From positions 310,001 through 374,000 of the forward strand of contig NZ_JYLF01000003.1 in assembly GCF_001043055.1 (NCBI RefSeq): a DNA stretch of 64,000 nucleotides. Direction: 5' to 3'. Made by a program: the position numbers and the translations under genes. The notes beneath the pieces are model-generated. The model was not told the origin of the DNA and did not search any database. It was given only the letters and a program-made list of their open reading frames with translations. Source of the stretch: Pseudomonas weihenstephanensis (GTDB lineage: Bacteria; Pseudomonadota; Gammaproteobacteria; Pseudomonadales; Pseudomonadaceae). Positions 38,785 to 49,764 of this stretch are shown one piece after another (positions within the stretch are counted from its first letter, which is position 1; the number at the start of each line of letters is the position of its first letter).

Positions 38785-40161
38785 TTACACGGTATGCAAG
38801 TACCAGTTGTATTCGAGGTCGGAGATGGAGTGTTCAAACTCTTCCAGCTCGCTCTCTTTACAGGCCACAAAGATATCGATGTATTTAGGGTCGATGTATT
38901 TGGCCATGACTTCGCTGTCATCCAGCTCACGCAGTGCATCGCGCAGGTTGTTTGGCAGGCTTTGCTCGTTCTGCTCGTAGCTGTTGCCTTCGACCGGAGC
39001 ACCCGGCTCGATCTTGTTGGTCAGCCCGTGGTGAATACCGGCCAACACAGACGCCATCAACAGATACGGGTTGGCATCGGCACCGGCTACCCGATGTTCG
39101 ATGCGCACAGCATCAGACGAACCGGTCGGTACGCGGATAGCCACCGTACGGTTATCCAGGCCCCAGCATGGCGAGTTCGGCACATAAAACTGAGCACCGA
39201 AACGACGGTACGAGTTGACGTTAGGGCATAGGAACGCCATCTGCGCCGGTAGGGTCTCCAGCACACCGCCGATCGCGTGACGCAATGCGGCGTTCTGCTC
39301 GGGATCCTCGCTGGCAAAAATGTTTTTGCCTTCTTTGTCCAGAATCGAGATATGTACGTGTAGTCCGTTGCCCGCCTGGCCTGGGTAAGGCTTGGCCATG
39401 AACGTGGTATCCATCTCATGGTCGTAGGCGATGTTTTTAATCAGGCGTTTGAGCAGTACCGCGTAGTCGCAGGCCTTGATCGGGTCGGCAACGTGGTGCA
39501 GGTTCACTTCGAACTGCGCCGGGGCACTTTCTTTAACGATAGCGTCAGCCGGGATGCCTTGCTCTTTCGCACCTTCCAGAATGTCCTGGAGGCAATCGAC
39601 GTATTCGTCGAGGTCGTCGATCAGGTACACCTGAGTCGAGTGCGGGCGTTTGCCGGAGATCGGCGAGCGCGGAGGTTGCGGGCGACCGTTCACGTTCTCT
39701 TGGTCGATCAGGTAGAACTCAAGTTCGAAAGCGGCGCAGATGGTCAGGCCAAGCTCGTCAAATTTAGTAACAACTTGACGCAGCACTTCGCGCGGGTCGG
39801 CGAAGAAAGGTTCACCTTCAAGTTCGTGCATGGTCATCAGCAATTGCGCGGTAGGGCGCTTTTGCCACGGCTCGTTGCACAGGGTGTCAGGGATTGGATA
39901 ACAGATTCGGTCTGCGTCGCCGATGTCCAGACCCAGACCGGTGCTTTCCACCGTTGAGCCATTGATATCCAGAGCAAATAGAGAGGCTGGCAGGTTGATG
40001 CCTTTCTCGTAAACCTTGTGGAGGCTGGTGCGTTCAATGCGCTTACCGCGCACTACACCATTCATATCCGCAATTAGAAGGTCAACGTACAGAACCTCAG
40101 GATGTTCCTTAAGGAACGCGTTCGCTTCATTCAGCTGAACGGCACGCGGGGGTACCGACAT
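38785..40161 (-). CDS. spuI: Gamma-glutamylpolyamine synthetase (glutamine-synthetase-like) SpuI
   Basis: The 458-residue GS-fold ligase joins glutamate to polyamines with ATP, the first step of the gamma-glutamylation route. GS motifs are FELEFYLIDQENV, AKPYPGQAGNGLHVHIS, NSYRRFGAQFYVPNSPCWGLDNRT and RIEHRVAGADANPYLLMASVLAG. It lies divergent from spuABC, exactly as spuI in P. aeruginosa. Substrate (diamine or polyamine) cannot be read from the sequence. A strong terminator follows. Confidence 0.94.
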   Translation of the reverse strand: MSVPPRAVQLNEANAFLKEHPEVLYVDLLIADMNGVVRGKRIERTSLHKVYEKGINLPASLFALDINGSTVESTGLGLDIGDADRICYPIPDTLCNEPWQKRPTAQLLMTMHELEGEPFFADPREVLRQVVTKFDELGLTICAAFELEFYLIDQENVNGRPQPPRSPISGKRPHSTQVYLIDDLDEYVDCLQDILEGAKEQGIPADAIVKESAPAQFEVNLHHVADPIKACDYAVLLKRLIKNIAYDHEMDTTFMAKPYPGQAGNGLHVHISILDKEGKNIFASEDPEQNAALRHAIGGVLETLPAQMAFLCPNVNSYRRFGAQFYVPNSPCWGLDNRTVAIRVPTGSSDAVRIEHRVAGADANPYLLMASVLAGIHHGLTNKIEPGAPVEGNSYEQNEQSLPNNLRDALRELDDSEVMAKYIDPKYIDIFVACKESELEEFEHSISDLEYNWYLHTV

Positions 40162-40440
40162 GATGCAACACCTTTGTTGTTAAAAATATCAATCATTGAG
40201 CGCTACGGGTTTCAGTCAACCCGAACGGCATACCGAAGTCAAGCAGCCTATTTTTTGCCCTAAAAAAGCGCTTAAAGGGCATTTTTGACGCTTTTTAGAG
40301 CGTCTGATGCCTAAAAAAAAAGCGTGCCGCCCGCAGGCTTGAGCGGGCCGTATTGTATTTTTTACGGGAGTGTTGTGTAAAAAAATGAACAAGGCTAAGC
40401 TCGATTCAAACCCATAACAGCAATAATACCGGGGTGTTAC
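40162..40440. promoter_or_regulatory. spuI / spuA divergent control region
   Basis: This 279-base region must hold both promoters. Three copies of a CTAAAAA(n)GCG word occur in 65 bases: 40260-40270 (+), 40289-40298 (inverted) and 40311-40324 (+, longer A run). A GCCCGC/GCGGGC hairpin (40329-40348) followed by ATTTTTT lies on the spuA side and could attenuate. Binding proteins are not identified. Confidence 0.5.
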
Positions 40441-41217
40441 ATGTCACGCCTGCCGTTAATCGGCGTCACCGCCTGCACCAAGCAGATCGGTTTGCATCCT
40501 TATCACATCACCGGTGACAAGTACGTGCGAGCAGTTGCGGTGGCAGCCCAAGGCTTGCCTCTGATCGTTCCGTCTTTAGCGGAGCTGATTGATCCGACCG
40601 ATATTCTTGACGGTCTGGACGGCCTGCTATTTACCGGGTCACCTTCCAATATCGAACCTCATTTGTATAACGGTCCTGCCAGCGCGGCCGGCACGCTGCA
40701 CGATGCTGACCGTGATCGCACCACACTCCCCCTGATTCGCGCGGCACTGGCTGCCGGCGTTCCCGTGCTCGGCATTTGCCGTGGCTTTCAGGAGTTGAAT
40801 GTAGCCCTCGGCGGCTCGCTTCACCAGAAACTGCATGAAGTCGAAGGCTTTATCGAGCACCGTGAAGACCCGAGCGCGCCAGTCGATGTGCAGTACGCCC
40901 CCAGCCACGCCATGCACGTTCAACCCGGCGGCGTATTGGCGGGCTTGGGCTTGCCTGCCGAGTTCGACGTCAACTCCATCCATACCCAGGGCCTTGATCG
41001 CTTGGCCCCCGGTTTACGGGTGGAAGCTACAGCACCCGATGGCCTGGTAGAGGCCGTCTCGGTCGAGGGCGGCAAGGCTTTTGCTTTAGCTGTTCAGTGG
41101 CACCCCGAATGGCAGGTAAGCTCTAACCCGATTTACCTCGCCATCTTTCAGGCATTTGGCGATGCCTGTAGAAGGCGCGCAACCCAACGCGACGCCGATG
41201 CGTCAGTAAACGCCTGA
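40441..41217 (+). CDS. spuA: Gamma-glutamyl-GABA hydrolase (class I glutamine amidotransferase-like) SpuA
   Basis: The 258-residue hydrolase frees GABA or an analogue from its gamma-glutamyl conjugate (PuuD-type). The nucleophile is Cys113 in PVLGICRGFQELNVALGG and the His-Glu pair is in AVQWHPEWQ near residue 220. It starts the plus-strand spuABCDEFGH series, 36 bases before spuB. The ATG follows GGGGTGTTAC. Confidence 0.94.
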   Translation: MSRLPLIGVTACTKQIGLHPYHITGDKYVRAVAVAAQGLPLIVPSLAELIDPTDILDGLDGLLFTGSPSNIEPHLYNGPASAAGTLHDADRDRTTLPLIRAALAAGVPVLGICRGFQELNVALGGSLHQKLHEVEGFIEHREDPSAPVDVQYAPSHAMHVQPGGVLAGLGLPAEFDVNSIHTQGLDRLAPGLRVEATAPDGLVEAVSVEGGKAFALAVQWHPEWQVSSNPIYLAIFQAFGDACRRRATQRDADASVNA

Positions 41218-41253
41218 CTAATTCAAGTCAGGACACTCAGCCCAGAGGCATTT

Positions 41254-42612
41254 ATGAGTAACAACCTCGACCAGCTCACCGATTGGTTGAAAGACCACAA
41301 GATCACAGAAGTCGAATGCATGATCGCCGACCTTACCGGGATTACTCGCGGGAAGATTTCGCCGACCAACAAGTTCATTGCCGAAAAAGGCATGCGCCTG
41401 CCCGAGAGCGTATTGCTGCAAACCGTAACGGGCGACTATGTCGAAGACGACATCTATTACGAACTCCTCGATCCGGCCGACATTGACATGGTCTGCCGTC
41501 CCGATCAGAACGCCGTATTTCTCGTGCCTTGGGCGATTGAGCCTACGGCTCAGGTGATTCACGACACGTACGACAAACAGGGCAACCCGATTGAGTTGTC
41601 GCCGCGCAACGTGCTGAAAAAGGTCCTCAAGCTCTATGCCGACCACGGTTGGCAGCCGATCGTGGCGCCAGAGATGGAGTTCTACCTGACCAAGCGCAGC
41701 GACGACCCGGACTACCCGTTGCAGCCGCCTGTCGGTCGTTCCGGTCGCCCCGAAACTGGCCGCCAGTCCTTCTCTATAGAAGCTGCCAACGAATTCGACC
41801 CGCTGTTCGAAGACGTCTACGACTGGTGCGAGCTGCAAGAGCTGGATCTGGACACACTGATCCACGAAGACGGCACCGCGCAGATGGAAATCAACTTCCG
41901 TCACGGCGATGCGCTGTCGCTGGCCGACCAGATTCTGGTGTTCAAGCGCACCATGCGCGAAGCCGCACTCAAGCACGACGTGGCCGCCACCTTCATGGCC
42001 AAGCCCATGACCGGCGAGCCTGGCAGTGCCATGCACTTGCACCAGAGCATCATCGACATCGAAACCGGCAAAAACGTCTTTTCTAATGAAGACGGCAGTA
42101 TGAGCCAGCTGTTCCTCAATCACATCGGCGGCTTGCAGAAGTTCATTCCAGAGCTGTTGCCGCTGTTTGCACCGAACGTGAACTCCTTCCGTCGTTTCTT
42201 GCCTGATACCTCGGCACCGGTAAACGTGGAGTGGGGCGAAGAGAACCGTACGGTAGGTTTGCGTGTGCCGGATGCCGGCCCACAAAACCGCCGCGTCGAG
42301 AACCGCTTGCCGGGCGCCGACGCCAACCCGTACCTGGCGATTGCGGCCAGCTTGCTGTGTGGCTACATCGGCATGGTTGAAGGCATCAACCCGAGTGCAC
42401 CGGTGGTGGGGCGCGGGTACGAACGCCGCAACCTGCGCTTGCCGCTGACCATCGAAGATGCCCTGGAGCGTATGGAAAACAGCAAGACCGTCGAGAAGTA
42501 CCTGGGCACCAAGTTCATCACCGGCTACGTCGCGGTGAAACGTGCCGAGCACGAAAACTTCAAGCGCGTCATCAGTTCGTGGGAGCGGGAATTCCTGCTG
42601 TTCGCCGTCTGA
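41254..42612 (+). CDS. spuB: Gamma-glutamylputrescine synthetase SpuB
   Basis: The 452-residue GS-like ligase has APEMEFYLTKRSDDPDYPLQPP, MAKPMTGEPGSAMHLHQS, NVNSFRRFLPDTSAPVNVEWGEENRTVGLRVP and NRLPGADANPYLAIAASL. It glutamylates putrescine with ATP. It is clearly related to, but distinct from, SpuI on the other strand; two such ligases in one locus allow different polyamines to enter the pathway. Confidence 0.94.
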   Translation: MSNNLDQLTDWLKDHKITEVECMIADLTGITRGKISPTNKFIAEKGMRLPESVLLQTVTGDYVEDDIYYELLDPADIDMVCRPDQNAVFLVPWAIEPTAQVIHDTYDKQGNPIELSPRNVLKKVLKLYADHGWQPIVAPEMEFYLTKRSDDPDYPLQPPVGRSGRPETGRQSFSIEAANEFDPLFEDVYDWCELQELDLDTLIHEDGTAQMEINFRHGDALSLADQILVFKRTMREAALKHDVAATFMAKPMTGEPGSAMHLHQSIIDIETGKNVFSNEDGSMSQLFLNHIGGLQKFIPELLPLFAPNVNSFRRFLPDTSAPVNVEWGEENRTVGLRVPDAGPQNRRVENRLPGADANPYLAIAASLLCGYIGMVEGINPSAPVVGRGYERRNLRLPLTIEDALERMENSKTVEKYLGTKFITGYVAVKRAEHENFKRVISSWEREFLLFAV

Positions 42613-42668
42613 CACGCCGGAGCCGCGCTTGGGAAGCGCGGCTCCCCACTGAATAAAGGAGAAGCCGT

Positions 42669-44033
42669 ATGACTAACAAGAACCCGCAAACCCGCGAATG
42701 GCAAAACCTCAGTAATGATCACCACCTGGCGCCGTTCAGTGACTTCAAACAATTGAAGGAAGTTGGCCCGCGCATCATCACTCACGCCAAGGGCGTGTAT
42801 TTGTGGGACAGCGAAGGTCACAAGATTCTCGACGGCATGGCCGGCCTGTGGTGTGTAGCAATCGGTTACGGGCGCGATGAACTGGCAGACGCTGCCAGTC
42901 AGCAAATGCGCGAATTGCCGTACTACAACCTGTTTTTCATGACCGCTCACCCCCCGGTGCTTGAGCTGTCAAAAGTCATTGCCCAGATTGCGCCTGAAGG
43001 CATGAACCACGTGTTCTTTACCGGCTCCGGCTCCGAAGGCAACGACACCATGTTGCGCATGGTCCGCCACTACTGGGCGATCAAAGGCCAACCGAACAAA
43101 AAAACCATCATCAGCCGCAAAAACGGCTATCACGGTTCGACCGTGGCCGGTGCCAGCCTGGGCGGCATGACCTATATGCACGAACAGGGCGACTTGCCGA
43201 TCCCGGGCATCACGCACATCCCGCAGCCTTACTGGTTCGGTGAAGGCGGTGACATGTCCCCGGAAGAGTTCGGCATCTGGGCGGCCAATCAACTGGAAGA
43301 AAAAATTCTCGAAATCGGCGTCGATAACGTCGGTGCCTTTATTGCCGAGCCGATTCAGGGCGCAGGCGGCGTGATCGTGCCACCTGATACCTACTGGCCG
43401 CGCATCAAAGAGATTCTGGCCAAGTACGACATTCTGTTCGTGGCCGATGAAGTGATTTGCGGTTTTGGCCGCACAGGTGAGTGGTTTGGTAGCGATTTCT
43501 ACGGCCTCAAGCCCGACATGATGACCATCGCCAAGGGCCTGACCTCGGGCTACATCCCGATGGGTGGTCTGATCGTGCGCGACGAAGTGGTGGCGGTACT
43601 GAACGAAGGCGGCGATTTCAACCACGGCTTTACCTACTCCGGTCACCCCGTAGCGGCAGCCGTTGCGCTGGAAAACATCCGCATCCTGCGCGACGAAAAA
43701 ATTATCGAAAAAGTGCAGGCCGAAACGGCACCGTATTTGCAAAAGCGTTTACGCGAACTGAACGATCACCCGTTGGTGGGCGAAGTGCGCGGCGTTGGCA
43801 TGTTGGGTGCCATTGAACTGGTACAGGACAAAGCCACGCGCAAACGTTATGAAGGCCGTGGGGTTGGCATGATCTGCCGCCAGTTCTGCTTTGATAACGG
43901 CCTGATCATGCGCGCCGTGGGCGACACCATGATCATTTCGCCCCCGTTGGTGATCAGCAAAGACGAGATCGATGAGCTGGTAACCAAGGCTCGCAAGTGC
44001 CTGGATCTGACCTTGGAAGTGCTTCAAGGTTAA
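42669..44033 (+). CDS. spuC: Putrescine-pyruvate aminotransferase SpuC
   Basis: The 454-residue class III PLP aminotransferase moves the amino group of putrescine or related amines to pyruvate. The PLP lysine is in MMTIAKGLTSGYIPMGG, with the upstream Asp in LFVADEVICGFGRTG and FFTGSGSEGNDTMLRMVRHYW as the cofactor phosphate loop. AAGGAGAAGCC precedes ATG 42669. It follows spuB by 56 bases; a 184-base gap to spuD may hold a further promoter. Confidence 0.95.
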   Translation: MTNKNPQTREWQNLSNDHHLAPFSDFKQLKEVGPRIITHAKGVYLWDSEGHKILDGMAGLWCVAIGYGRDELADAASQQMRELPYYNLFFMTAHPPVLELSKVIAQIAPEGMNHVFFTGSGSEGNDTMLRMVRHYWAIKGQPNKKTIISRKNGYHGSTVAGASLGGMTYMHEQGDLPIPGITHIPQPYWFGEGGDMSPEEFGIWAANQLEEKILEIGVDNVGAFIAEPIQGAGGVIVPPDTYWPRIKEILAKYDILFVADEVICGFGRTGEWFGSDFYGLKPDMMTIAKGLTSGYIPMGGLIVRDEVVAVLNEGGDFNHGFTYSGHPVAAAVALENIRILRDEKIIEKVQAETAPYLQKRLRELNDHPLVGEVRGVGMLGAIELVQDKATRKRYEGRGVGMICRQFCFDNGLIMRAVGDTMIISPPLVISKDEIDELVTKARKCLDLTLEVLQG

Positions 44034-44217
44034 CTGCAAGGCTCCGAGCGTAAGACAACTACCGCTTTTACGTAGGTAATTACGCTCTAAGCCTTAAGAA
44101 TAAAGGCTCTTCCCTTGAAAGCCTGCCCCGGAACTTGCCAGACTAGCCGCCGGCTTTAGTCACCCTGATCTCAGGACGCTGAATCGGTGGTTTAAAAGAA
44201 TAAGTGGAGCATTACAG

Positions 44218-45330
44218 ATGAAGGCATCAGGTTTTAAAAAAGCTGGCAAGACCCTTCTCGCCCTGTCTTTGATGGGTGTGATGGCGGGGGCAGCGCAGGC
44301 AGCCGACAAAGTGCTGCACATCTACAACTGGTCCGACTACATCGCACCCGATACCGTGAAAAAGTTTGAAGACCAGACCGGTATCAAAGTGGTGTACGAC
44401 GTGTTCGACAGCAACGAGACCCTCGAGGCCAAGCTGCTGGCGGGCAAGTCCGGCTACGACATCGTCGTGCCGTCCAACAACTTTCTGGCCAAGCAGATCA
44501 AGGCCGGGGTTTACCAGGAGCTGGACAAGTCCAAGCTGCCCCTCTGGAAAAACCTCGACCCTGCGTTGCTCAAGGCCGTTGGCGATGCCAGCGATCCGGA
44601 TAACAAACACGCGTTCCCGTACATGTGGGGCACCATTGGCATCGGCTACAACCCTGAAAAGGTCAAAGCGGCCCTGGGCGTCGACACCATTGATTCATGG
44701 GACGTGCTGTTCAAGCCCGAGAACGCGGCCAAGCTGAAAAGCTGTGGCATCAGCTTCCTGGACTCGCCGACCGAAATGATCCCGGCTGCCTTGCATTACT
44801 TGGGCAAGCCCACCAACTCGACCAACAAGGATGACTTGAAAGCAGCGGAGGACCTGTTCCTGAAAATCCGTCCTTCGGTGGGTTACTTCCACTCCTCCAA
44901 GTACATCTCCGACCTGGCCAACGGCAACATCTGCGTCGCCGTGGGCTACTCGGGCGACCTGGAACAGTCGATTTCCCGCGCTAAAGAAGCCGGCGACAAG
45001 GTCAAGCTCAAGTACGTGATCCCGAAAGAAGGTGCTGGCAGCTTCTATGACATGGTCGCCATCCCTAAAGACGCCGAAAACGTTGAGGCCGCCTACGCCT
45101 ACATGAACTTCCTGATGCAGCCTGAGGTGATGGCCGAAATCACCAACAGCGTGCGCTTCCCCAACGGTAACAAGGCTGCAACGCCGCTGGTGAATAAAGA
45201 CATCTCGGGCGACCCGAGCATCTACCCGTCCGACGAAGTGAAAGCCAAGCTGTATGCGATCAGTGACTTGCCGCCTACCACCTTGCGCCTGCTGACGCGT
45301 AGCTGGACCAAAATCAAGTCCGGTAAGTAA
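44218..45330 (+). CDS. spuD: Putrescine-binding periplasmic protein SpuD
   Basis: The 370-residue protein has a signal peptide (residues 1-29, ending AGAAQAA) and the PotF/PotD pattern [48 protein letters not shown]. It is the putrescine receptor of the SpuFGH importer by comparison with P. aeruginosa. SpuD and SpuE here are close paralogues; assignment of which takes putrescine rests on gene order. Confidence 0.94.
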   Translation: MKASGFKKAGKTLLALSLMGVMAGAAQAADKVLHIYNWSDYIAPDTVKKFEDQTGIKVVYDVFDSNETLEAKLLAGKSGYDIVVPSNNFLAKQIKAGVYQELDKSKLPLWKNLDPALLKAVGDASDPDNKHAFPYMWGTIGIGYNPEKVKAALGVDTIDSWDVLFKPENAAKLKSCGISFLDSPTEMIPAALHYLGKPTNSTNKDDLKAAEDLFLKIRPSVGYFHSSKYISDLANGNICVAVGYSGDLEQSISRAKEAGDKVKLKYVIPKEGAGSFYDMVAIPKDAENVEAAYAYMNFLMQPEVMAEITNSVRFPNGNKAATPLVNKDISGDPSIYPSDEVKAKLYAISDLPPTTLRLLTRSWTKIKSGK

Positions 45331-45354
45331 CTCGACACCCTGTAGGAGCGGTCA

Positions 45355-45395
45355 CAGGCTGCGATCTTTATAAACGTTCAACAGATCGCAGCCTG
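45355..45395. repeat. GTAGGAGC-type REP palindrome
   Basis: CAGGCTGCGATC (45355-45366) and GATCGCAGCCTG (45384-45395) form a perfect 12-bp stem, preceded by TGTAGGAGCGG at 45341. This is a second REP family, distinct from the CCCTCACCC type. It lies between spuD and spuE, where it may partly terminate or stabilise the spuD message. Confidence 0.75.
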
Positions 45396-45523
45396 CGGTT
45401 TAGGGTGAAATCAGCGCTAAATCAGGGCATTACAGCAATAAATCGCAGAAAACTTTGCTGTGCACGTTTATCGAGGGTAAGTTGCGCGCCGGTTTTGTCT
45501 TTGGCGGTTCTACTGCCGTGTGA

Positions 45524-46657
<1,134 letters not shown>

Positions 46658-46725
46658 CCCCCGCGACCGCCTATCCAAGGCCTGGCTATTGAAGTCGGGC
46701 TGCTAAATTTGTTGGGAGTTTCGTA

Positions 46726-47868
46726 ATGGCTGTTGCCTCCGGCGCCTATAAGAAAGCCCTCGAGGGCGACCAGACACCTAAACAGGTGCTGGTCAAAATC
46801 GACCGGGTCACGAAAAAATTCGACGAGACGATTGCGGTGGACGACGTGTCCCTGGAAATCAACAAAGGCGAAATCTTCGCCTTGCTCGGCGGATCGGGAT
46901 CGGGCAAATCCACCTTGCTGCGCATGCTCGCCGGTTTCGAGCGCCCAACAGAGGGCCGTATTTTCCTCGACGGTGTAGACATCACTGATATGCCGCCGTA
47001 CGAACGGCCGATCAACATGATGTTCCAGTCCTACGCCTTGTTTCCGCACATGACCGTGGCGCAGAACATCGCGTTCGGCCTCAAGCAGGACAAAATGTCC
47101 GGCGCCGAGATTGATGCGCGCGTGAACGAAATGCTCAAGCTGGTGCACATGAGCCAGTACGCCAAGCGCAAGCCGCATCAATTGTCCGGTGGTCAACGTC
47201 AGCGTGTGGCCCTGGCCCGTTCGTTGGCCAAACGCCCGAAACTGCTGCTGCTCGACGAGCCGATGGGCGCGCTGGATAAAAAGCTGCGTTCGCAAATGCA
47301 GCTCGAACTGGTTGAAATCATCGAGCGCGTGGGCGTGACCTGCGTCATGGTGACTCACGACCAGGAAGAGGCCATGACCATGGCCCAGCGCATTGCGATC
47401 ATGCATTTGGGCTGGATCGCGCAAATCGGCAGCCCGATCGATATTTACGAAACCCCGGTCAGCCGGTTGGTGTGCGAGTTCATCGGTAACGTCAACCTGT
47501 TCGAGGGTGAAGTGGTCGACGACGCGGAAGGCTATGCGCGCATCAACTGCCCGGAGCTGGAGAACGACATTTATGTCGGTCACGGCGTCAGCACCTCGGT
47601 TGAAGACAAGCACACCACGTACGCGATTCGCCCGGAAAAAATGCTCGTCACCACCGAGAAGCCGACCTGCGAATACAACTGGTCGCGCGGCAAGGTGCAT
47701 GACATCGCCTACCTGGGCGGCCACTCGGTGTTCTACGTCGAGCTGCCGAGCGGCAAACTGGTGCAATCGTTTGTGGCCAACGCCGAACGCCGTGGCGCGC
47801 GTCCTACCTGGGACGACGAAGTCTACGTGTGGTGGGAAGACGACAGCGGCGTGGTACTGCGCTCATGA
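46726..47868 (+). CDS. spuF: Polyamine ABC transporter ATP-binding protein SpuF
   Basis: The 380-residue PotG-type ATPase has Walker A GGSGSGKST, signature LSGGQRQRVALARSLAKRPKLLLLDEPMGALDKKLR and a C-terminal TOBE domain (about 300-375). It powers import through SpuG and SpuH. Its stop overlaps the spuG start (ATGA). Confidence 0.95.
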   Translation: MAVASGAYKKALEGDQTPKQVLVKIDRVTKKFDETIAVDDVSLEINKGEIFALLGGSGSGKSTLLRMLAGFERPTEGRIFLDGVDITDMPPYERPINMMFQSYALFPHMTVAQNIAFGLKQDKMSGAEIDARVNEMLKLVHMSQYAKRKPHQLSGGQRQRVALARSLAKRPKLLLLDEPMGALDKKLRSQMQLELVEIIERVGVTCVMVTHDQEEAMTMAQRIAIMHLGWIAQIGSPIDIYETPVSRLVCEFIGNVNLFEGEVVDDAEGYARINCPELENDIYVGHGVSTSVEDKHTTYAIRPEKMLVTTEKPTCEYNWSRGKVHDIAYLGGHSVFYVELPSGKLVQSFVANAERRGARPTWDDEVYVWWEDDSGVVLRS

Positions 47869-48785
47869 ACATGCGAAAACTTAAACGCCGTCTGCAACGA
47901 ATAACCCCCAAGGGCCGCCATGCGGTGATCGGGATTCCATTCCTGTGGCTGTTTTTGTTCTTCATGTTGCCGTTTTTCATCGTCCTGAAAATCAGCTTTG
48001 CTGAAGCCGACGTCGCGATCCCGCCGTACACCGAGATCTACAGCTACATCGACCAAAAGATCCAAATCCTGCTGAACCTGGGCAACTACGCCATGTTGGG
48101 CGACGATGAGCTGTATATCGCGGCCTACCTTGGCTCGTTGAAGATGGCCTTTTTCAGCACGGCGTTATGCCTGCTGATCGGCTATCCAATGGCCTACGCC
48201 ATTGCCAATGCGCGCAAAGAGATGCAGACCGTGCTGGTGCTGCTGATCATGATGCCGACCTGGACGGCGATCCTGATCCGCGTGTACGCGTGGATGGGCA
48301 TCCTCAGCAACAATGGGCTGCTCAACGGCTTTTTGATGTCGATGGGCTGGATCAGCGAACCGTTGCAGATCCTCAACACAAACATTGCGGTCTACATCGG
48401 CATCGTCTATTCGTACCTGCCGTTCATGATCCTGCCGTTGTACGCCAACCTGGTGAAGCACGACCACAGCTTGCTGGAGGCCGCGTCTGACCTGGGTTCA
48501 AGCACTATCAACAGCTTCTGGAAGATCACCGTTCCGCTGTCCAAAAACGGCATTATCGCGGGCTGCATGCTGGTGTTTATCCCGGTGGTGGGTGAGTTCG
48601 TGATCCCGGAACTGCTGGGCGGCCCCGAAACCCTGATGATCGGTAAAGTGTTGTGGCAAGAGTTCTTCAACAACCGTGACTGGCCGGTAGCGTCTGCGCT
48701 TGCCGTGGTCATGCTGGCGATCCTGATCGTGCCCATCATCCTGTTCAACCGCAGCCAGGCTAAAGAGCTGGAGGGCAAGATATGA
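47865..48785 (+). CDS. spuG: Polyamine ABC transporter permease SpuG
   Basis: The 306-residue permease starts at ATG 47865 overlapping the spuF stop, with six predicted membrane segments (first WLFLFFMLPFFIVLKISFA) and the EAA loop LLEAASDLGSSTINSFWKITVPLSKNGIIAG. It pairs with SpuH. An in-frame ATG two codons downstream (47871) is also possible. It overlaps spuH by four bases. Confidence 0.95.
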   Translation: MNMRKLKRRLQRITPKGRHAVIGIPFLWLFLFFMLPFFIVLKISFAEADVAIPPYTEIYSYIDQKIQILLNLGNYAMLGDDELYIAAYLGSLKMAFFSTALCLLIGYPMAYAIANARKEMQTVLVLLIMMPTWTAILIRVYAWMGILSNNGLLNGFLMSMGWISEPLQILNTNIAVYIGIVYSYLPFMILPLYANLVKHDHSLLEAASDLGSSTINSFWKITVPLSKNGIIAGCMLVFIPVVGEFVIPELLGGPETLMIGKVLWQEFFNNRDWPVASALAVVMLAILIVPIILFNRSQAKELEGKI

Positions 48786-49672
48786 ATCGCGTCCGTTTTT
48801 CGAGCTTCATGTTGGTCGTCGGGTTGCTGTTCATCTACCTGCCGATGTTGATTCTGGTGATCTACTCGTTCAACGCCTCCAAACTGGTGACGGTATGGGG
48901 CGGCTGGTCGCTGAAGTGGTACACCGGCTTGCTGGACAACACGCAGTTGATGGGTTCGGTGATGCGCTCGCTGGAAATCGCCTTGTACACGGCGATTGCA
49001 GCGGTCGCGCTGGGCACGTTGGCCGCCTTCGTGCTGACGCGTATCAGCCACTTCAAGGGCCGCACCCTGTTTGGCGGTCTGGTGACCGCGCCGCTGGTCA
49101 TGCCTGAAGTGATCACCGGTCTGTCATTGCTGCTGCTGTTTGTCGCGATGGCGCAAATGATTGGTTGGCCGCAAGAGCGGGGCATTGTCACCATCTGGAT
49201 CGCTCACACCACGTTCTGCTCGGCCTATGTGGCCGTGGTGGTGTCATCGCGCCTGCGTGAGCTGGATTTGTCGATCGAAGAAGCCGCGATGGATCTGGGT
49301 GCCAAACCGTGGAAAGTGTTCTTTCTGATCACCATCCCCATGATTGCGCCGTCGCTGGCGGCGGGCGCCATGATGTCGTTTGCCTTGTCACTGGATGACC
49401 TGGTCCTGGCCAGCTTCGTGTCCGGGCCGGGTTCCACGACCTTGCCGATGGAAGTGTTCTCGGCGGTACGTCTGGGGGTTAAGCCCGAGATCAACGCCGT
49501 GGCCAGCTTGATTTTGCTGGCGGTGTCGCTGGTGACCTTTATGGTGTGGTTCTTCAGCCGTCGTGCGGAGGAGCATCGTAAAAAGGCTATTCAGCAAGCC
49601 ATTGACGAATCGGCGGCAGAGTCGTGGAAGCAGCCTGATGTACGCCGTCCCAAGTCGCCTAACGCCGTTTAA
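48782..49672 (+). CDS. spuH: Polyamine ABC transporter permease SpuH
   Basis: The 296-residue permease has the PotI pattern: LLFIYLPMLILVIYSFNASKLV, six membrane segments and the EAA loop IEEAAMDLGAKPWKVFFLITIPMIAPSLAAGAM. It ends the spu operon and is followed by a terminator at 49690. Confidence 0.95.
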   Translation: MNRVRFSSFMLVVGLLFIYLPMLILVIYSFNASKLVTVWGGWSLKWYTGLLDNTQLMGSVMRSLEIALYTAIAAVALGTLAAFVLTRISHFKGRTLFGGLVTAPLVMPEVITGLSLLLLFVAMAQMIGWPQERGIVTIWIAHTTFCSAYVAVVVSSRLRELDLSIEEAAMDLGAKPWKVFFLITIPMIAPSLAAGAMMSFALSLDDLVLASFVSGPGSTTLPMEVFSAVRLGVKPEINAVASLILLAVSLVTFMVWFFSRRAEEHRKKAIQQAIDESAAESWKQPDVRRPKSPNAV

Positions 49673-49684
49673 GGCCGCGCTATA

Positions 49685-49723
49685 AAAAACCTCGCCTCCT
49701 GTAACAGGGAGGCGAGGTTTTTT
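49685..49723. terminator. Bidirectional rho-independent terminator
   Basis: CCTCGCCTCC (49690-49699) pairs with GGAGGCGAGG (49708-49717), with A and T runs on either side. It separates spuH (+) from the convergent Rhs/TcC gene (-). Confidence 0.93.
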
Positions 49724-49764
49724 ATGGGCGCTGGGTCTGTTCTGGGGCACAGTGCTTTCATTGA

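Noticed and set aside
41218..42615. 465-codon minus-strand frame opposite spuB
   Set aside because: It is a shadow of spuB with no family similarity; the same holds for the long frames opposite spuE (45422-46423), spuF (46549-47766), trpB (21295-22461) and the CNNM gene (55443-56732).
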